DNA of 64,000 nt from Cydia pomonella. Lineage: Eukaryota > Arthropoda > Insecta > Lepidoptera > Tortricidae. The stretch covers positions 5,084,001 through 5,148,000 of the forward strand of contig NC_084703.1 of assembly GCF_033807575.1 (NCBI RefSeq), in the 5' to 3' direction. Position 1 is the stretch's first letter. Every line of letters starts with the position of its first letter. A program made the position numbers and the translations under genes. This document shows positions 43,731 to 54,460 of the stretch, in pieces. Below the pieces are notes generated by a model. It saw only the letters and a program-made list of their open reading frames with translations, was not told the origin of the DNA and made no database searches.

Positions 43731-44252
43731 TTTGAGACGTTTGAGAACTCGACTGTACATCGACATAAGTTGTTTTATTGCAAAATTACTTTTTAAATTT
43801 ATTTGTAAAATTCATACAGTTTTTAACTCTGTTAACTTCGGGGTATAGCTAAGTACATTTAACCCTTAACTACCTACCTACTATTTTTATTACACATGCA
43901 CCTACCTCCCGTCCTTAGGACGGCTACATAATATCGACCTTATATTTTAAATGTTATGGTTTATATAGGTTTTTGGAAATAGAAACAACAATAACCCAAG
44001 TTAAATTGTTTATTAATATAAAAAATAACATCAAAAACACGAACATAACATATTTTTCTCTTAAACATATGGCGCCTGTCTTTAATTTTACTCTAGGAAC
44101 AATATATCCTTTAAAAGGTGAGATCAACGTAAATTATAACTTCTTATAGAGATCCAAGTAATTATTTCTTATTATTTAATAATCAACAAAGCTAATTAGC
44201 AATATAACGGTACAAAAAAGGCACTATTTTAATAAAATTGCAGACCACCAAG

Positions 44253-44480
44253 TTACTGTTTTTCGCGGCAGCGAATGCACAATTTGTTCGCACATTCTAG
44301 GCAAATTGGTTTTTTGCATTCGAAACACATGTACTGCGTTCTGCGTTTCTTCTTCGGGTCACACGTAGAGCAGGTTTTGCGCACTTCCAAGCGTTCTTCA
44401 ACACCATTAGCGTTTTGGAGTGTTGGCAAATGATCGTTGTAGTTGTGGAAAAGTATGCGATTTAGAGCATTTTTAAGTAT
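44253..44480 (-). pseudogene. piggyBac transposase C-terminal domain (remnant)
   Basis: Seventy-five codons open after an in-frame stop and end at a natural stop. They encode the transposase C-terminal cysteine-rich, zinc-binding domain. Four CxxC pairs are visible: TCSTC (residues 36-40), MCFEC (51-55), ICLEC (59-63) and LCIRC (67-71), with a basic DPKKKRRTQY stretch between the first two. In piggyBac proteins this domain binds the terminal repeats, while catalysis by the DDD core lies upstream and is absent here. It sits in its expected place, just inside the 3' end of the element. The remnant cannot transpose. Confidence 0.9.
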
Positions 44481-45699
44481 TTACAAACCTACTTAGATGC
44501 ATAGAAAAACACTTAAAACTTTTAAAGTAATATTCGTCGCTCATAAGATAATAAGTGTACTTTTACGAAGACAAGGTCACCGACTATTATACTAGACAAA
44601 CAGTTGCGTTGGTAAAGAAAATAAGAGTGCATAGTTACGTAGCCTCCTACAACCCGTCTCCGAGACCCCAAGAAAAAAAAACGTAAGCACCTACCACCCG
44701 TCTCAGAGATGGGCCGAGGCAGAAATATACTCACCAAAACTAAACGCGTGCACGACCGACCTCGGCAGTGCCGGATTAACCATTAAGCAAAATAAGCACT
44801 TGCTTAGGGCACCACGTCTAGGGGGGCACCAAAATCATAGGAAAAAAAAACGCGCAGGCTGCATCAGCATCGCAGTCGTAGTGTAGTACTTATGTACACG
44901 AAACTTTTTGATACGTGTGCAAGTACCCATCTAATAACGAAGGGTCGTAAGAGAGTGAGTACACGTAAGCACATCTCCAACCTTACGCGGAGGCCATCAA
45001 AGCTCATGGCCAAAAAATCTTACCGTCGGGCTTGTGGCCAACAGATTTTCTCGACGTAGATTACCGATTTTGTAGCGTATTTTGGTCTCTTGCACACCAG
45101 ATGTGTCGGCCAGGCCGAGTTGCTGCAGAGCCGCGATCCTGCGACCTAATTGTCAAAGTGTAATAAAGGGCCCTGCGAAGGCCGAAAAACAAAAGCATCT
45201 TATCAAGTTGCGATTTCGAGTTAAGGCAAAGGCTGAGCAGTAGGAGGACCGTGATTACATAGGTTCGATTTCAAGCCACTCTTTTGCAGTTCGGCGTTAG
45301 GTCTTATGCGACGCCAGGCCTTCTACTTTATGCAAACTGTCCCACTTTCGCTTGGCCATGGATCCAAATCCATGCTGTCCTCTTTCGCAGCTGGGCTGCC
45401 TTGCTCACACCTCGCCATTAGTTGTATTATATGATAACGCGCCGCGATCGGACGCTGCGGACGTCCAGCTATTCATACCTCGCCATTGGTCAAATTCAAG
45501 CCTTGCTTTCTTCCAGCTCGACCTTTGGCCTCATCCGTAAGCGCTGATCGAACGCTCGGCGCATTCAGCCTTAGACTTTGCCTTTAAAAACACCTTCACG
45601 ATTTAGGCCAATCAAATTAGATCCAAAAATAGCGTTTTGAGGAATTAATTCAAGCAAGCTGGAAATTGTTTTAAATAAATAAATATAAATAATAATAAT

Positions 45700-45965
45700 A
45701 AATAAATATTATAGGACATTATTACACAAATTGACTAAGTCCCACAGTAAGCTCAATAAGGCTTGTGTTGAGGGTACTTAGACAACGATATATATAATAT
45801 ATAAATATTTATAAATACATACTTAAATACATAGAAAACACCCATGACTCAGCAGGAACAAATATCCATGCTCATCACACGAATAAATGCCCTTACCAGG
45901 ATTTGAACCCGGGACCATCGGCTTCGTAGGCAGGGTCACTACCCACTAGGCCAAACTGGTCGTGT
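45700..45965 (-). mobile_element. SINE-B inside the hAT element
   Basis: Full-length copy, reverse orientation, with an (AATA)n tail at the left and a head with box B GGTTCAAATCC and box A TGGCCTAGTGGG at the right. Very close to the copy at 38.5 kb. Confidence 0.93.
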
Positions 45966-45980
45966 TTTACATTTATTTGG

Positions 45981-46482
45981 TCCTAAATGCGTGTAATCCC
46001 AGTTTGCTCTATCCCAGGAGGTGTGCATACATTTTGGGATCCTTAGGAGATAATTTTTTCCTTTGGATTGCCAAACCACTCGATGTAGAAGGAACCCACT
46101 ATCAATTACAATAGCACTTGGTGGATCAGACACTGGTAAGAAAGCGTTTTTGGATTATTAACATGATTTTACCAAAAATAAGAAAATGGCGACCTAATTT
46201 ACAATTTAGGTACAACGAATACATGTTAAGGGGTACCTTAACAAATGTGTTAATGTGTTTAAGGTATTAAATCAATCAATCAATCAATATATTTTATTGC
46301 AAGAACGTAGTTAAATTACATTTCGGATCCTTAGATATCAATTTTAATAATACTTGTAATTAGAACAAATTTTCCGTCGGCCGTACCGTTTTCGATTTAC
46401 AAGCAAAAAAACTGAAAACGGGGAAACATTTATGTACACGTCCTGGAATGGAGCAAACTCGGATTACACGTATTTTTAGGTC
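45981..46482. mobile_element. Inverted-repeat element inside the hAT
   Basis: CGTGTAATCCCAGTTTGCTC..CCCAGGA near the left faces TCCTGGAATGGAGCAAACTC..GGATTACACG near the right. The middle contains (ATCA)n followed by TATTTTATTGCAAGAACG, a LINE-like 3' tail, so it may itself be composite. Confidence 0.65.
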
Positions 46483-46532
46483 GAAAAAATCTAATTGTAT
46501 TGGCCTAATTGTGACACATTATTATTTAAGAA

Positions 46533-46692
46533 AACGGGACTTATTCGCGCGTTTGATTAAGTTCTAAAATTACTTCCAACGTCAAAATAATGATGTCGAC
46601 TTTACACAGTCTTCTCCGAGACCATGGAGACAACGCCGTCCTTGAAACGTCGGGTCAGAGGTAATTTTAAAACTTACCCTATTAAGTCCCGT
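46533..46692. mobile_element. Inverted-repeat MITE (AAACGGGACTTA type)
   Basis: AAACGGGACTTATTCGCG and CTATTAAGTCCCGTTT are inverted ends, with inner TTCTAAAATTACTTCCAACG / GGTAATTTTAAAACTTA and a GC-rich GAGACCATGGAGACAACGCC centre. Confidence 0.65.
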
Positions 46693-47853
46693 TTCCGTAA
46701 ATAATAATTTGCTATTTAAAACATTTGTGGCCATTGGTACTTGTTCTGACAAAAATCAATGGCCAATGGCTAAGCCCCTACTGAAGCTTGGCCTTTGCCC
46801 TCACATGAATGAGCTTCGCAGGAAAGCTCTAGAGGTTCCAAAATCCTGTGCGGAATACTGCCTATGTCTTACGTCTTCGCTTACACTTGGACCATGGTTG
46901 GCTTGGCCTCCGGACTTATGCGAAGCACGGTCTTCGAATTTGCTTACACTTGACCTTACCTACTCTTGGAACATTAATACTGCAGTTCTGTCAATTTCCG
47001 TGATAAAATGATGTGACGGATTGAAAATTCTATTCTCAGAAGTAATGCGGCAATAAACGTCACTCAATTTACCAAGAAAATTCAATGTAATCTTGATGAG
47101 GGGGCACCATGGTCTAGAAATGCTTAGGGCACCAAAATGTCTTAATCCGGCACTGGACCTCGGCGAGCGGTGATGCGGCACTGAGGCGGGAGGGAGGAAG
47201 GTACAAGGACACACACGTTTCTCCGATGCTCACACTTAGAATTATACCATTTTTATTATTGAATGAGTCTGTGAGACGGTAGGTAGGTGGTTAAGGGTTA
47301 AACTGAATGGCATAATTAATATATATACTTTTTTTGCTTCGTAAAAGTAATGAATAGCGTGTCCACTATGACGCGTAGATTTGTCAAATCTAACCTTTAA
47401 TGACGTGATAATACGGGTCAAGGCACGCGTCTCTGTGAATGACACGATCTATAACACGGACATTCTATTAAATCCACCAAACAATTGAAAACTATGACAT
47501 TTCGAATATCGATCCGTTTAGGAGTACTTCCGTTTACTAGCAAAGGTATTAACTCATACTAAACACGAATCAATATGTAAGTAAGCCCTAAGGCAAGTGT
47601 ATACGCTCATTGAGGCCTTATCAAATAAAAATAAATCATGATTATCTCCAAAATGGAGTTAATTAGAATACCGGGGAAAGAAAAAATCTTCTTTGAGGAA
47701 GCTACTTAATTTATTTACTAACCATGACATCTTCATGTTTAAGTTGAATTTGGTTGAATATATATGGGGCAGATCTGCTCCGAAGCATACCAAAGGTTAA
47801 GCTCAGGAATGCACTCTTGAAATTAACGGACTTTAAAAAAAAAACCGTGTAAC

Positions 47854-48415
47854 TGACACAAGTGAACTTTAACAAAAGTATGTCAATCCAATTTATTTAC
47901 AATTTGATGTAGACCAACACGTATATAAGATACAAGAACTAGGTCAGACAAAAGTAGGTTTTAGACAGTCAATATCAGAATACTTGAAGTAAGTTGTTAT
48001 ACTTATAAAAGCTAGAATATACGAAGGAAATCTAGTGTTAAGTGCTTTGATTGAATATAATATTAGGTACTGCAGCTTTTACCTTGATTTAAGAGTCCGC
48101 CGCAAGCTCGGCCGAGTTTCAAACGGAGTTACGTTCTCATTTTAAAACCGTGTTTTTATGATATGATTTATAAGAATGTAAATGAATAAATAATTTATTA
48201 TCGCACACAAAAATGGGTTCAACTGTGGTGAACATACACAAAGTCGAGGTTTATGCGTACAGCATTACTTTTATAAGAACAGTTTGAACAGGGGACCAAA
48301 CTAGGCATAGCCTGTATCTTGGGCAACCTGTTAATTAATTAAAAACTAGAGAATTATACTGTAATGAAACTTTTCACATACAACATGAGGTATATCTATG
48401 CCTGTAATCAGTTTT
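47854..48415. other. No gene seen
   Basis: Unassigned, AT-rich. Confidence 0.5.
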
Positions 48416-48963
48416 CATCACACTTGCTCGAAAAATATCTTATTTCATGCAGGTGTGCTGAAGGACAAAGGCCTATTTTGTTCCCGGGGGAGTTAAGGAT
48501 TGTGAAAAAAAAAAGATATAACTCCCTAGGGAGTTATAGCTTTTTTCTTTAATTATTTAACTTATTCATACAAACCAAGTAGCGTTAACGAGTTTTACTT
48601 TTAAAATACTGACGTATATAACTTAATATTTTTGTTTATGTTAAAGTTATTTAATTTGGTTAATTTACGGGCGCTTAAAATATTTTTACATAATTTTCAA
48701 TCGTAGCTGAATGCCGAATAGGTCTGTGTCTTCGATGCCTCACCTGCGAAGAAATTACAAAATCGCGGACGAATGTTTGATATGTCACCGTATTTAAGAA
48801 TTATTTTGCTTAAAAGTTAGTTTTTTCTTCGCAAGTGTGATGAAATACATTGTGTAACTCCGGGGGTAAGAATATTGCAAATTCGGGTCTTTTAATTCCC
48901 TCCAGCTAGTGGCTGTCAGTAATTACCATCCTCTTATCCAAAATTTCACTTACTCCCCCTTGT
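48416..48963 (-). mobile_element. Element E, copy 2
   Basis: CATCACACTTGCTCGAAAAA at the left and GCAAGTGTGATG at 48842, with family homology reaching to about 48960. The CCTAGG-centred palindrome is 22 bp here (48517-48538), against 28 bp in copy 1. A frame at 48364-48552 is incidental. Confidence 0.7.
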
Positions 48964-49875
48964 TGTACAATGTATTATTATATAGCTCCAGCTCATTAAA
49001 CAAACGAGATGGAGCATAAACAAGGTTTGTATAAAAATCTTAAATTCGCTGTATTTTTTTTACCATGATATCTGAAGCTATATAAACTAATTATGCATAG
49101 ATATACAATATCCTATTGTAAGTACAAAGTTTCAGAGCAATATAGCCAACCTTTTTTAAATGAGAGCGTCACTACCTTTGTATGAAGAACCGAGTTTGCT
49201 GCGGACTCTTAACGACAAGTTGACAGAAATCAAAATTTCATAAAGACCGTGGTAAATTCAAAGGGTAAATGTCTCTTTTACTGACACACGTTATCACTTT
49301 AAAATGTCACAAGTCCATAATATTTGCTTAGCTAATAAGAGCTCTATTTCGGTGCCAAAGAGATGTTTTTTGGGCTCGGAAGAAACTAGCCACTTTAATA
49401 GCTGGTTAGTATTGGAGAATGGAAAATAATGACATAGCATGTATTGTTGATTAGAAAATAACATGGATTTTAATTGGCGACGAAAAACGTCAGATGCTTT
49501 AGTTGAAATCACTGTTATATATTGAAAACAGGTTGTTGGACTGTTGTGTTATACTTATTATACAGATATGGAAAATGTACACTGAATAATTTAGAGGAAT
49601 AAATAACATCAATGGACAGAATGTGTATACCGTACCCTGAAAAATAAGGATAGAATATATTAAGTAGATTTCAAATTTTTGGTCGATATTAGGGTCGTAC
49701 TCGTTGTTTTGGACTCGCGCACGTCTTACAGTGAGAATCTGCTCAAAGGTAATTTCTACCCTAGGACCCTAATTTCTATACATCTGTTACCAAGAAAACC
49801 CGTTTTTAGTGAAAACGCTTTTTCCCTAGTTAAAAGTAGTTTTACGTAAGGCTTTCGATGGAAACTAGTTATTCG
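48964..49875. other. No gene seen
   Basis: AT-rich. A minus-strand frame at 49294-49512 is unrecognised. Confidence 0.4.
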
Positions 49876-50431
49876 GCCTAGATACGATGTGGATCGGATA
49901 CGTCAGTGTCAAAAGTGACGTTTTTAGGGTTCCATACCTTGAAAGGAAAAAACAGAACCCTTATAGGATCACTTTGTTGTCCGTCCGTCCGTCTGTATGT
50001 CTATCAAAACCCTTTTTCTCAGGAACGCGAGGAGGTTTCAAGCTGGGATTTATATCAAATACTTAGGTCTACTGTCCCTTAGAGCTGTGAAAAAATCAAA
50101 TTTCTAAGCCAACGCAATCAAAAGATACAGCCGTTTATGCCGCAAATTTCCGCAAATTTTCGACACTCGCAAGGGAATCAAAACCTACAGGGTACTTCCC
50201 GTGAACTCAGAATCTTGAATTTTGGTACGAAGTAACGTCTTATAGCACAAATAAAGGAAAAAATGCGAAAACCGTAAATTTTTAGTTACAACATATAATA
50301 ATATATACCTATATGTTTGTACGGAACCCTCGGTGCAAGAGTCCGACTCGCACATGGCCGGTTTTTTTTTTTTCAAACAAAAACCTAAACCTAGTATTTG
50401 ACGTAGGTATCTCAAATTTCGAATCGGGCCG
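49876..50431. mobile_element. PAL-1 MITE split by a GTCGGACTC repeat
   Basis: The left half (GATACGATGTGGATCGGATA..AGTGTCAAAAGTGACG) and right half (TTCAAACAAAAACC..TTTCGAATCGGGCCG) flank the insertion. Confidence 0.8.
49921..50370 (-). repeat. GTCGGACTC repeat inside PAL-1
   Basis: TTTTTAGGGTTCC at the left, TCCGTCCGTCCGTCTGTATG near it, and TACGGAACCCTCGGTGCAAG..AGTCCGACTCGCACATGGCC at the right, ending in a T run. The boundary on both sides is a T tract, so an exact target duplication cannot be read. Confidence 0.85.
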
Positions 50432-50529
50432 AAAGTAATGTTTCAGTAAAAACTAGTCGTAGTATAAGTACCTATAACGAATCCAACGCCGGATAAAATA
50501 TTGATTTATGTTATTTTTTAATTTTGTAC

Positions 50530-50905
50530 AAAAAAGGCTAAAGTTTTAAAAATAAAACTGAAAGACTGATTACTCGCTGAGGGTGCTACGTCCTTAATAC
50601 GTGCTCTTTACGTCGTTCGTGGTGCTTGCCGCTGCTGCCGCGGTCGTTGCGGACATCATTGCGAGTGATTTGTGTCGTTGCCGGAGGTTCCGGAGCAACC
50701 TGCGGGAGTCTACACCAGAATCATATATTGTGTTCAATATTATTTTAAGCTAGTCGGGAAAGGGCTAAAGTTTTAAAATGTGCTACTGTCGTTATTACGT
50801 GCACTTCAACTCTTTCGTGGTGCACGTACTGCGGTTGTGGCACACACATCTATACAAGCCAGTTTTGGGCGTGGAGTGCTGTTTCCGGCGGTTCCGAGCA
50901 ACATC
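50530..50905 (+). repeat. Diverged direct duplication, GC-rich unit
   Basis: GGCTAAAGTTTTAAAA..TTAATACGTGC..TTCGTGGTGC..GGTTCCGGAGCAACCT is followed about 230 bp later by GGCTAAAGTTTTAAAATGTG..ATTACGTGC..TTTCGTGGTGC..GGTTCCGAGCAACATC. No open frame is shared. Confidence 0.6.
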
Positions 50906-51411
50906 CTACTTGTAATTCTCAAACCCGGATTTTTTACTTCCCAGCGACAATTCATATGAAAAAAACAAAAAGAAACATTGAAGATTATACAATTGTATAC
51001 TATTATTTCAATTTAAACATTATCTTGCATATTCTTTTCAATCGTAGTTCTACATATAAATATAAACTCATCTCATCCAGAAAACGATAAACTTTACTAT
51101 AAGACGATGTTCCCCGCAGAGTATATTAATTGTCCTTCATTCGAATTTTGTTTAAGATTATTTACTGATTGCTAATATAACAGACATACTGATTGCTTGG
51201 GTGGTTTGCTTAGGTGATAGTGCTGCCCACAGTGCCCACGACAGAATAATTTGATTAATGCTTAGTTTGAATAAGGAATAAAACTACACGACATAATTAA
51301 TGCCTTTATTGTTATAAATAAGTTGTACAGTGACGTAACTTTTCTCCTATTTAGAATCAATACAGCTAGTAATTTTGAGTAGAACATACACAATACGAGA
51401 GAGAGTGAAAG

Positions 51412-51601
51412 ATGGATTACAATTTTTTATTGATGATTGTTTTATTGTGTGTTCAGGCGGAGGGGGAGGAGATTCACCTGGACGAGGAGATGGACCGAGT
51501 GGTGTGGGGGGAGACGAGGGCGGAGCCGCTGGACGCGACACGGTACCGCGCGTCAACGGAGCCCCGCCGCGACAGCGCTGCCCCGGTTCCCCCCGAGTAC
51601 G
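51412..51601 (+). CDS. Exon 1 of an unnamed secreted or membrane protein
   Basis: Begins ATGG in a good context (AAAGATGG). It encodes a signal-peptide-like start: MDYN, a hydrophobic FLLMIVLLCV core, and a likely cut after VQA. An acidic stretch EGEEIHLDEEMDRVVWGE follows, then an Arg/Ser/Thr/Pro-rich tail ending PPEY. It stops at a strong donor, TACG|GTGAGT, in phase 1. Reading through the donor gives a TGA two codons later. Alternatively TTTTATTGTGTGTTCAG|GCGGAG (exon from 51457, phase 0) could be an acceptor, making this an internal exon. The GC-rich composition contrasts sharply with the surroundings. The family is not recognised. Overlapping frames on both strands are shadows. Confidence 0.65.
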
Positions 51602-51840
51602 GTGAGTGAGGGGTCCACCTGGACGTGTAGGGGGAAGGCGCTGGACGCGAAGCGGTCCTGCGCGTCGACCGAGCCCTGCCGCGACAGCGCAGCTCCGGTT
51701 CACCCCGAGTACGGTGAATGTGCGGTACACCTGGAATGGGGGGAGGGGGGTTGGGGAGACACTGGACGCGGTAACGTGCATAGACCAAGCGGCGCCGCGA
51801 CAGCAAGGGCGCGCCACAAGTACGGTGAGTATTAGCTGGG
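51602..51840 (+). repeat. Minisatellite of exon-1 end copies with donors
   Basis: Two further copies of the last about 110 bp of exon 1, each again closing in the donor: ACG|GTGAAT at 51714 and ACG|GTGAGT at 51825, after the real one at 51602. The spacing is 112 and 111 bp. The words CACCTGGA, GCTGGACGCG, CGCGACAGC and GAGTACGGTGA recur. The copies contain stops in the exon frame. Confidence 0.8.
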
Positions 51841-52201
51841 GCACCTGGATGACGGACATACGACGATGACGACCGGTGCCTCGGAGTAGGATCCCTCATA
51901 GTACTGTGGGTAAAAATTGACCTTGAATAATACGTCAGTTATTTAAAAATGGTCGTGACATCATTCTGATAGATCGGTCTTAGTACACGGTGGTGATCGT
52001 CGACAGCACCATCCCACGTAACATGTGCTTTACAGCTCATGTGATCACAGTTCCACGTGCGAAGGTCTGCCATTGAAGGTTAGACCCAAAAATTCAACGT
52101 GCCATTCACACTTCGGGTCAGTAAAAAAGGGGGTCCCCTATATTTGACACACGCTCCTTACACCTTATGGAGAAAGTATCTAATTAGAGTTATTGTTCCA
52201 G
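51841..52201. other. Rest of intron 1
   Basis: About 360 bp without repeats that I recognise, ending in the acceptor TTAGAGTTATTGTTCCAG. Confidence 0.5.
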
Positions 52202-52287
52202 AATCGACCCGAGGGGGCTTGGGCTGGAGCAGCTCGGAGACCTCGCCCGCGGAGCCGTCCCAGACTTCGACGATGTCGCCGAGTCAG
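52202..52287 (+). CDS. Exon 2 of the unnamed gene
   Basis: 86 nt between GTTATTGTTCCAG|AATCG and AGTCAG|GTAAGT, both strong sites. Phase 1 in completes a Glu codon with exon 1, and the end phase is 0. It encodes STRGGLGWSSSETSPAEPSQ, then TSTMSPSQ: Ser/Thr/Pro-rich, probably disordered and, if extracellular, a candidate for O-glycosylation. Joined to exon 1 it removes the stop that follows the exon 1 donor. Confidence 0.72.
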
Positions 52288-52570
52288 GTAAGTCCAGACG
52301 TATCTGAGGCTTCTAAGGGCAATTAAGTACCCCCGCAAAGTTCAACGAAAACAAACAAAAGGCACAGTCATACCTTCCTCTTTTAGGTACCAGACAGCGC
52401 GACGCAAAGGAGTAGAATCAGAGAGTCAGAGATTTACATCGATTTGAATAGATCAAAAAGAGAAAGTGTCATAATAAGCGTCATATCTTCATAGAAATTT
52501 GAAATGACATCGTAACACTTTGTTGTTCTAAATGTCATGCAGAATTTTCTTGGTCCGACTCTAATATGTT

Positions 52571-52709
52571 TGTACACATATAAATATGGGTGTACACATC
52601 TTACTCAAAAATATGTCCCATAGCATCTTATTCCAGTGTAATAAGAGCGTAGTACCATATTTATGAGACGATTCTTTCGATAAGTACATATTTTTGCACT
52701 TGACTGTAC
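52571..52709. mobile_element. MITE-6, copy 2
   Basis: About 97 bases of the interior differ from the copy at 28.1 kb by a single base. The left end is altered, and the right end TGCACTTGACTGTA is intact. Confidence 0.85.
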
Positions 52710-54119
52710 GGACCCAAGGCGTGGGCCGAGCTTGACACAAGTTTAACGATTCTTATGTCAATCGATTTGTCTAGATTGTCAGTGTAACATAATTTACGAC
52801 GATAAAAATTATAAGTGGAATTTAACAAAAAGTGAATTTGCGAACTATAGAACTGTTATTGACACTGCTATTCATGCCTGTTCGTATTATTTAACTAAAA
52901 TAATATTCCGTTTTTCTAGATATTGTTTCTTTTTTTTAATTGATTTACTGCTGTCAATAACGTAAATTTTATGTAATTATAAAAGCGCACATGTGATTTT
53001 AGTTAAATTAAAGAAATTTTACCGCTAAAAACAGATTTTCGTGTTCAGTATGCTTTGTTTTTTGTCCCAAAAATTATGTAAGTATTATGGTTACCCTGTT
53101 TTAAATTCCTAAGGCGATCGTTTCTAAAGCGTCTCAAATAGGCCTAGTCACGTTTAAAATAAAACAAGCTTCAAAATTCAGTCAAAACCAGTGCAAGACC
53201 CATCGATTTCCATAAAGCCCCAAACACAAAGTATTTGAGAACACCTCTTTAGAAATTACTCTTTCTGCGTTAAAGAGTCAAACATGTGTAATACATACAA
53301 TAATGAAGAAAGATGCGTTTTATCCATTTAAAATATAAAACATTTTTTATTTATATCAATTATGGAGTTATTGACATTTTACTCCAAAAATTGTCACGAA
53401 TCGCTTCAGTTTACCGCATCGATAACAGTTTGTTGTCAGGTGCATGACTTGTTACATAAAAGCTTGCAAATTAGAAAACGACGCGTCCAACTGCCATTAA
53501 TATAGAATATCAGTATTAATAGTAACTGCTGTGTGGTTTATTTAATCAGTAATTATATTTCTAAAAACGGATCAACCAAGGACATTACCGAAGGTTGCAT
53601 GCATCTGTTTGACTCGGGCGGGCGAGCGACGTCGCGGGACTAAATGTAATAATCGATATTCAATGTTAAAGTTAAATAATACCGGCGTACTTTATTACGT
53701 ATTGAATAATTGAGTTTAGCTTTCGTGTGTACAAATATTTATGTTTTAGACAGGTAACTGTAGTACAATATGGAGTATAAATTTGTTAAGGATGGTCTGC
53801 TGTATATTAAAGTAACATTGAGTTCTAGGTTTTGAACATGGGGTATTTTAGTACATCCTTTACTTATTTATAAATAAAAAATAACTATAAACTTTAGATA
53901 TCCCCCTCAGGCGGCTATGAAATATTTTAAATCAGTAAAAACAATCCAGCACATTATCGACGATGGTCCATAACGCGTTATGCCAATGGACCAACCTCCT
54001 GATGACCTGATCACCCTTAGCGACGAAGCCACCAAGTGGCTGATTGGACTTAATCTGTATTTATAACTGTTTGTTTTCTGTTTGTAATACTATGCCATAC
54101 GATTAAATAAAATAGATCA

Positions 54120-54460
54120 GTAAATAAGGTTTTCGCTAAAATTTCATTTTTGATACAAGCTTTTATCGCTGACTGTACTTTTCTTACCACAGGCAACTAA
54201 CACTCATAACGACAATTCTAAAAACCTCAAACACATTTAATTACGTTGTTTCATTATCATTACAGAGTTCCTTTGGCCACCTCCCCCCTCCATCAGCAGA
54301 TCAGCTTGATGGTACCATAATATTGCATTATCACCCGACTTACATATGTATACAAATTTTCAGTTCAATCGGAAATCGGGAAGTGGGTTTAATTTAGTTT
54401 CCAAAATTTGACCCACTCATACATACTAACAGAGAAAGTAAATAAACGCTTGTAAAAATA
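54120..54460 (+). repeat. Repeat J, copy 2
   Basis: CAAGCTTTTATCGCTGACTG, GATGGTACCATAATATTGCA and GGAAATCGGGAAGTGGG match 19.25-19.59 kb. Confidence 0.7.

Larger units (their letters stand above)
44758..47163. mobile_element. hAT element, 2.39 kb, perfect 8-bp TSD
   Basis: The element 44766-47155 has ends CAGTGCCGGATTAA and TTAATCCGGCACTG, each followed inward by a TGCTTAGGGCACCA motif, and duplications GACCTCGG on both sides. This fits the hAT superfamily. I find no intact transposase; frames at 45352-45540 and 46709-47011 are unrecognised. The size is inflated by a SINE-B and two further inverted-repeat insertions. Confidence 0.93.
43859..47301 (-). mobile_element. piggyBac-type element, degraded, TTAA target
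   Basis: The ends CCCTTAACTACCTACCTAC (43863) and GTAGGTAGGTGGTTAAGGG (to 47297) are inverted repeats with one mismatch over 19 bases. TTAA lies on both sides, the target rule of piggyBac. With the inner hAT removed only about 1.0 kb remains, so most of the transposase gene is deleted. The surviving coding part is on the minus strand near the left end. Confidence 0.92.
43815..47853. mobile_element. MITE-3 host split by piggyBac
   Basis: The left piece (TTTTTAACTCTGTTAACTTC.GGGGTAT) ends at the TTAA. The right piece resumes at about 47302 and carries CCAAACAATTGAAAACTATG, CAAGTGTATACGCTC, GATTATCTCCAAAATGGAGT and ACCGTGT near 47850. It matches the MITE-3 copies at 32.06 and 63.05 kb. Confidence 0.8.

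Noticed and set aside
51347..51899. Several overlapping frames on both strands at the exon 1 array (up to 170 codons)
   Set aside because: GC-rich repeat DNA lacks stops by composition. Only the plus-strand frame with the signal-peptide-like start and donor fits a gene.
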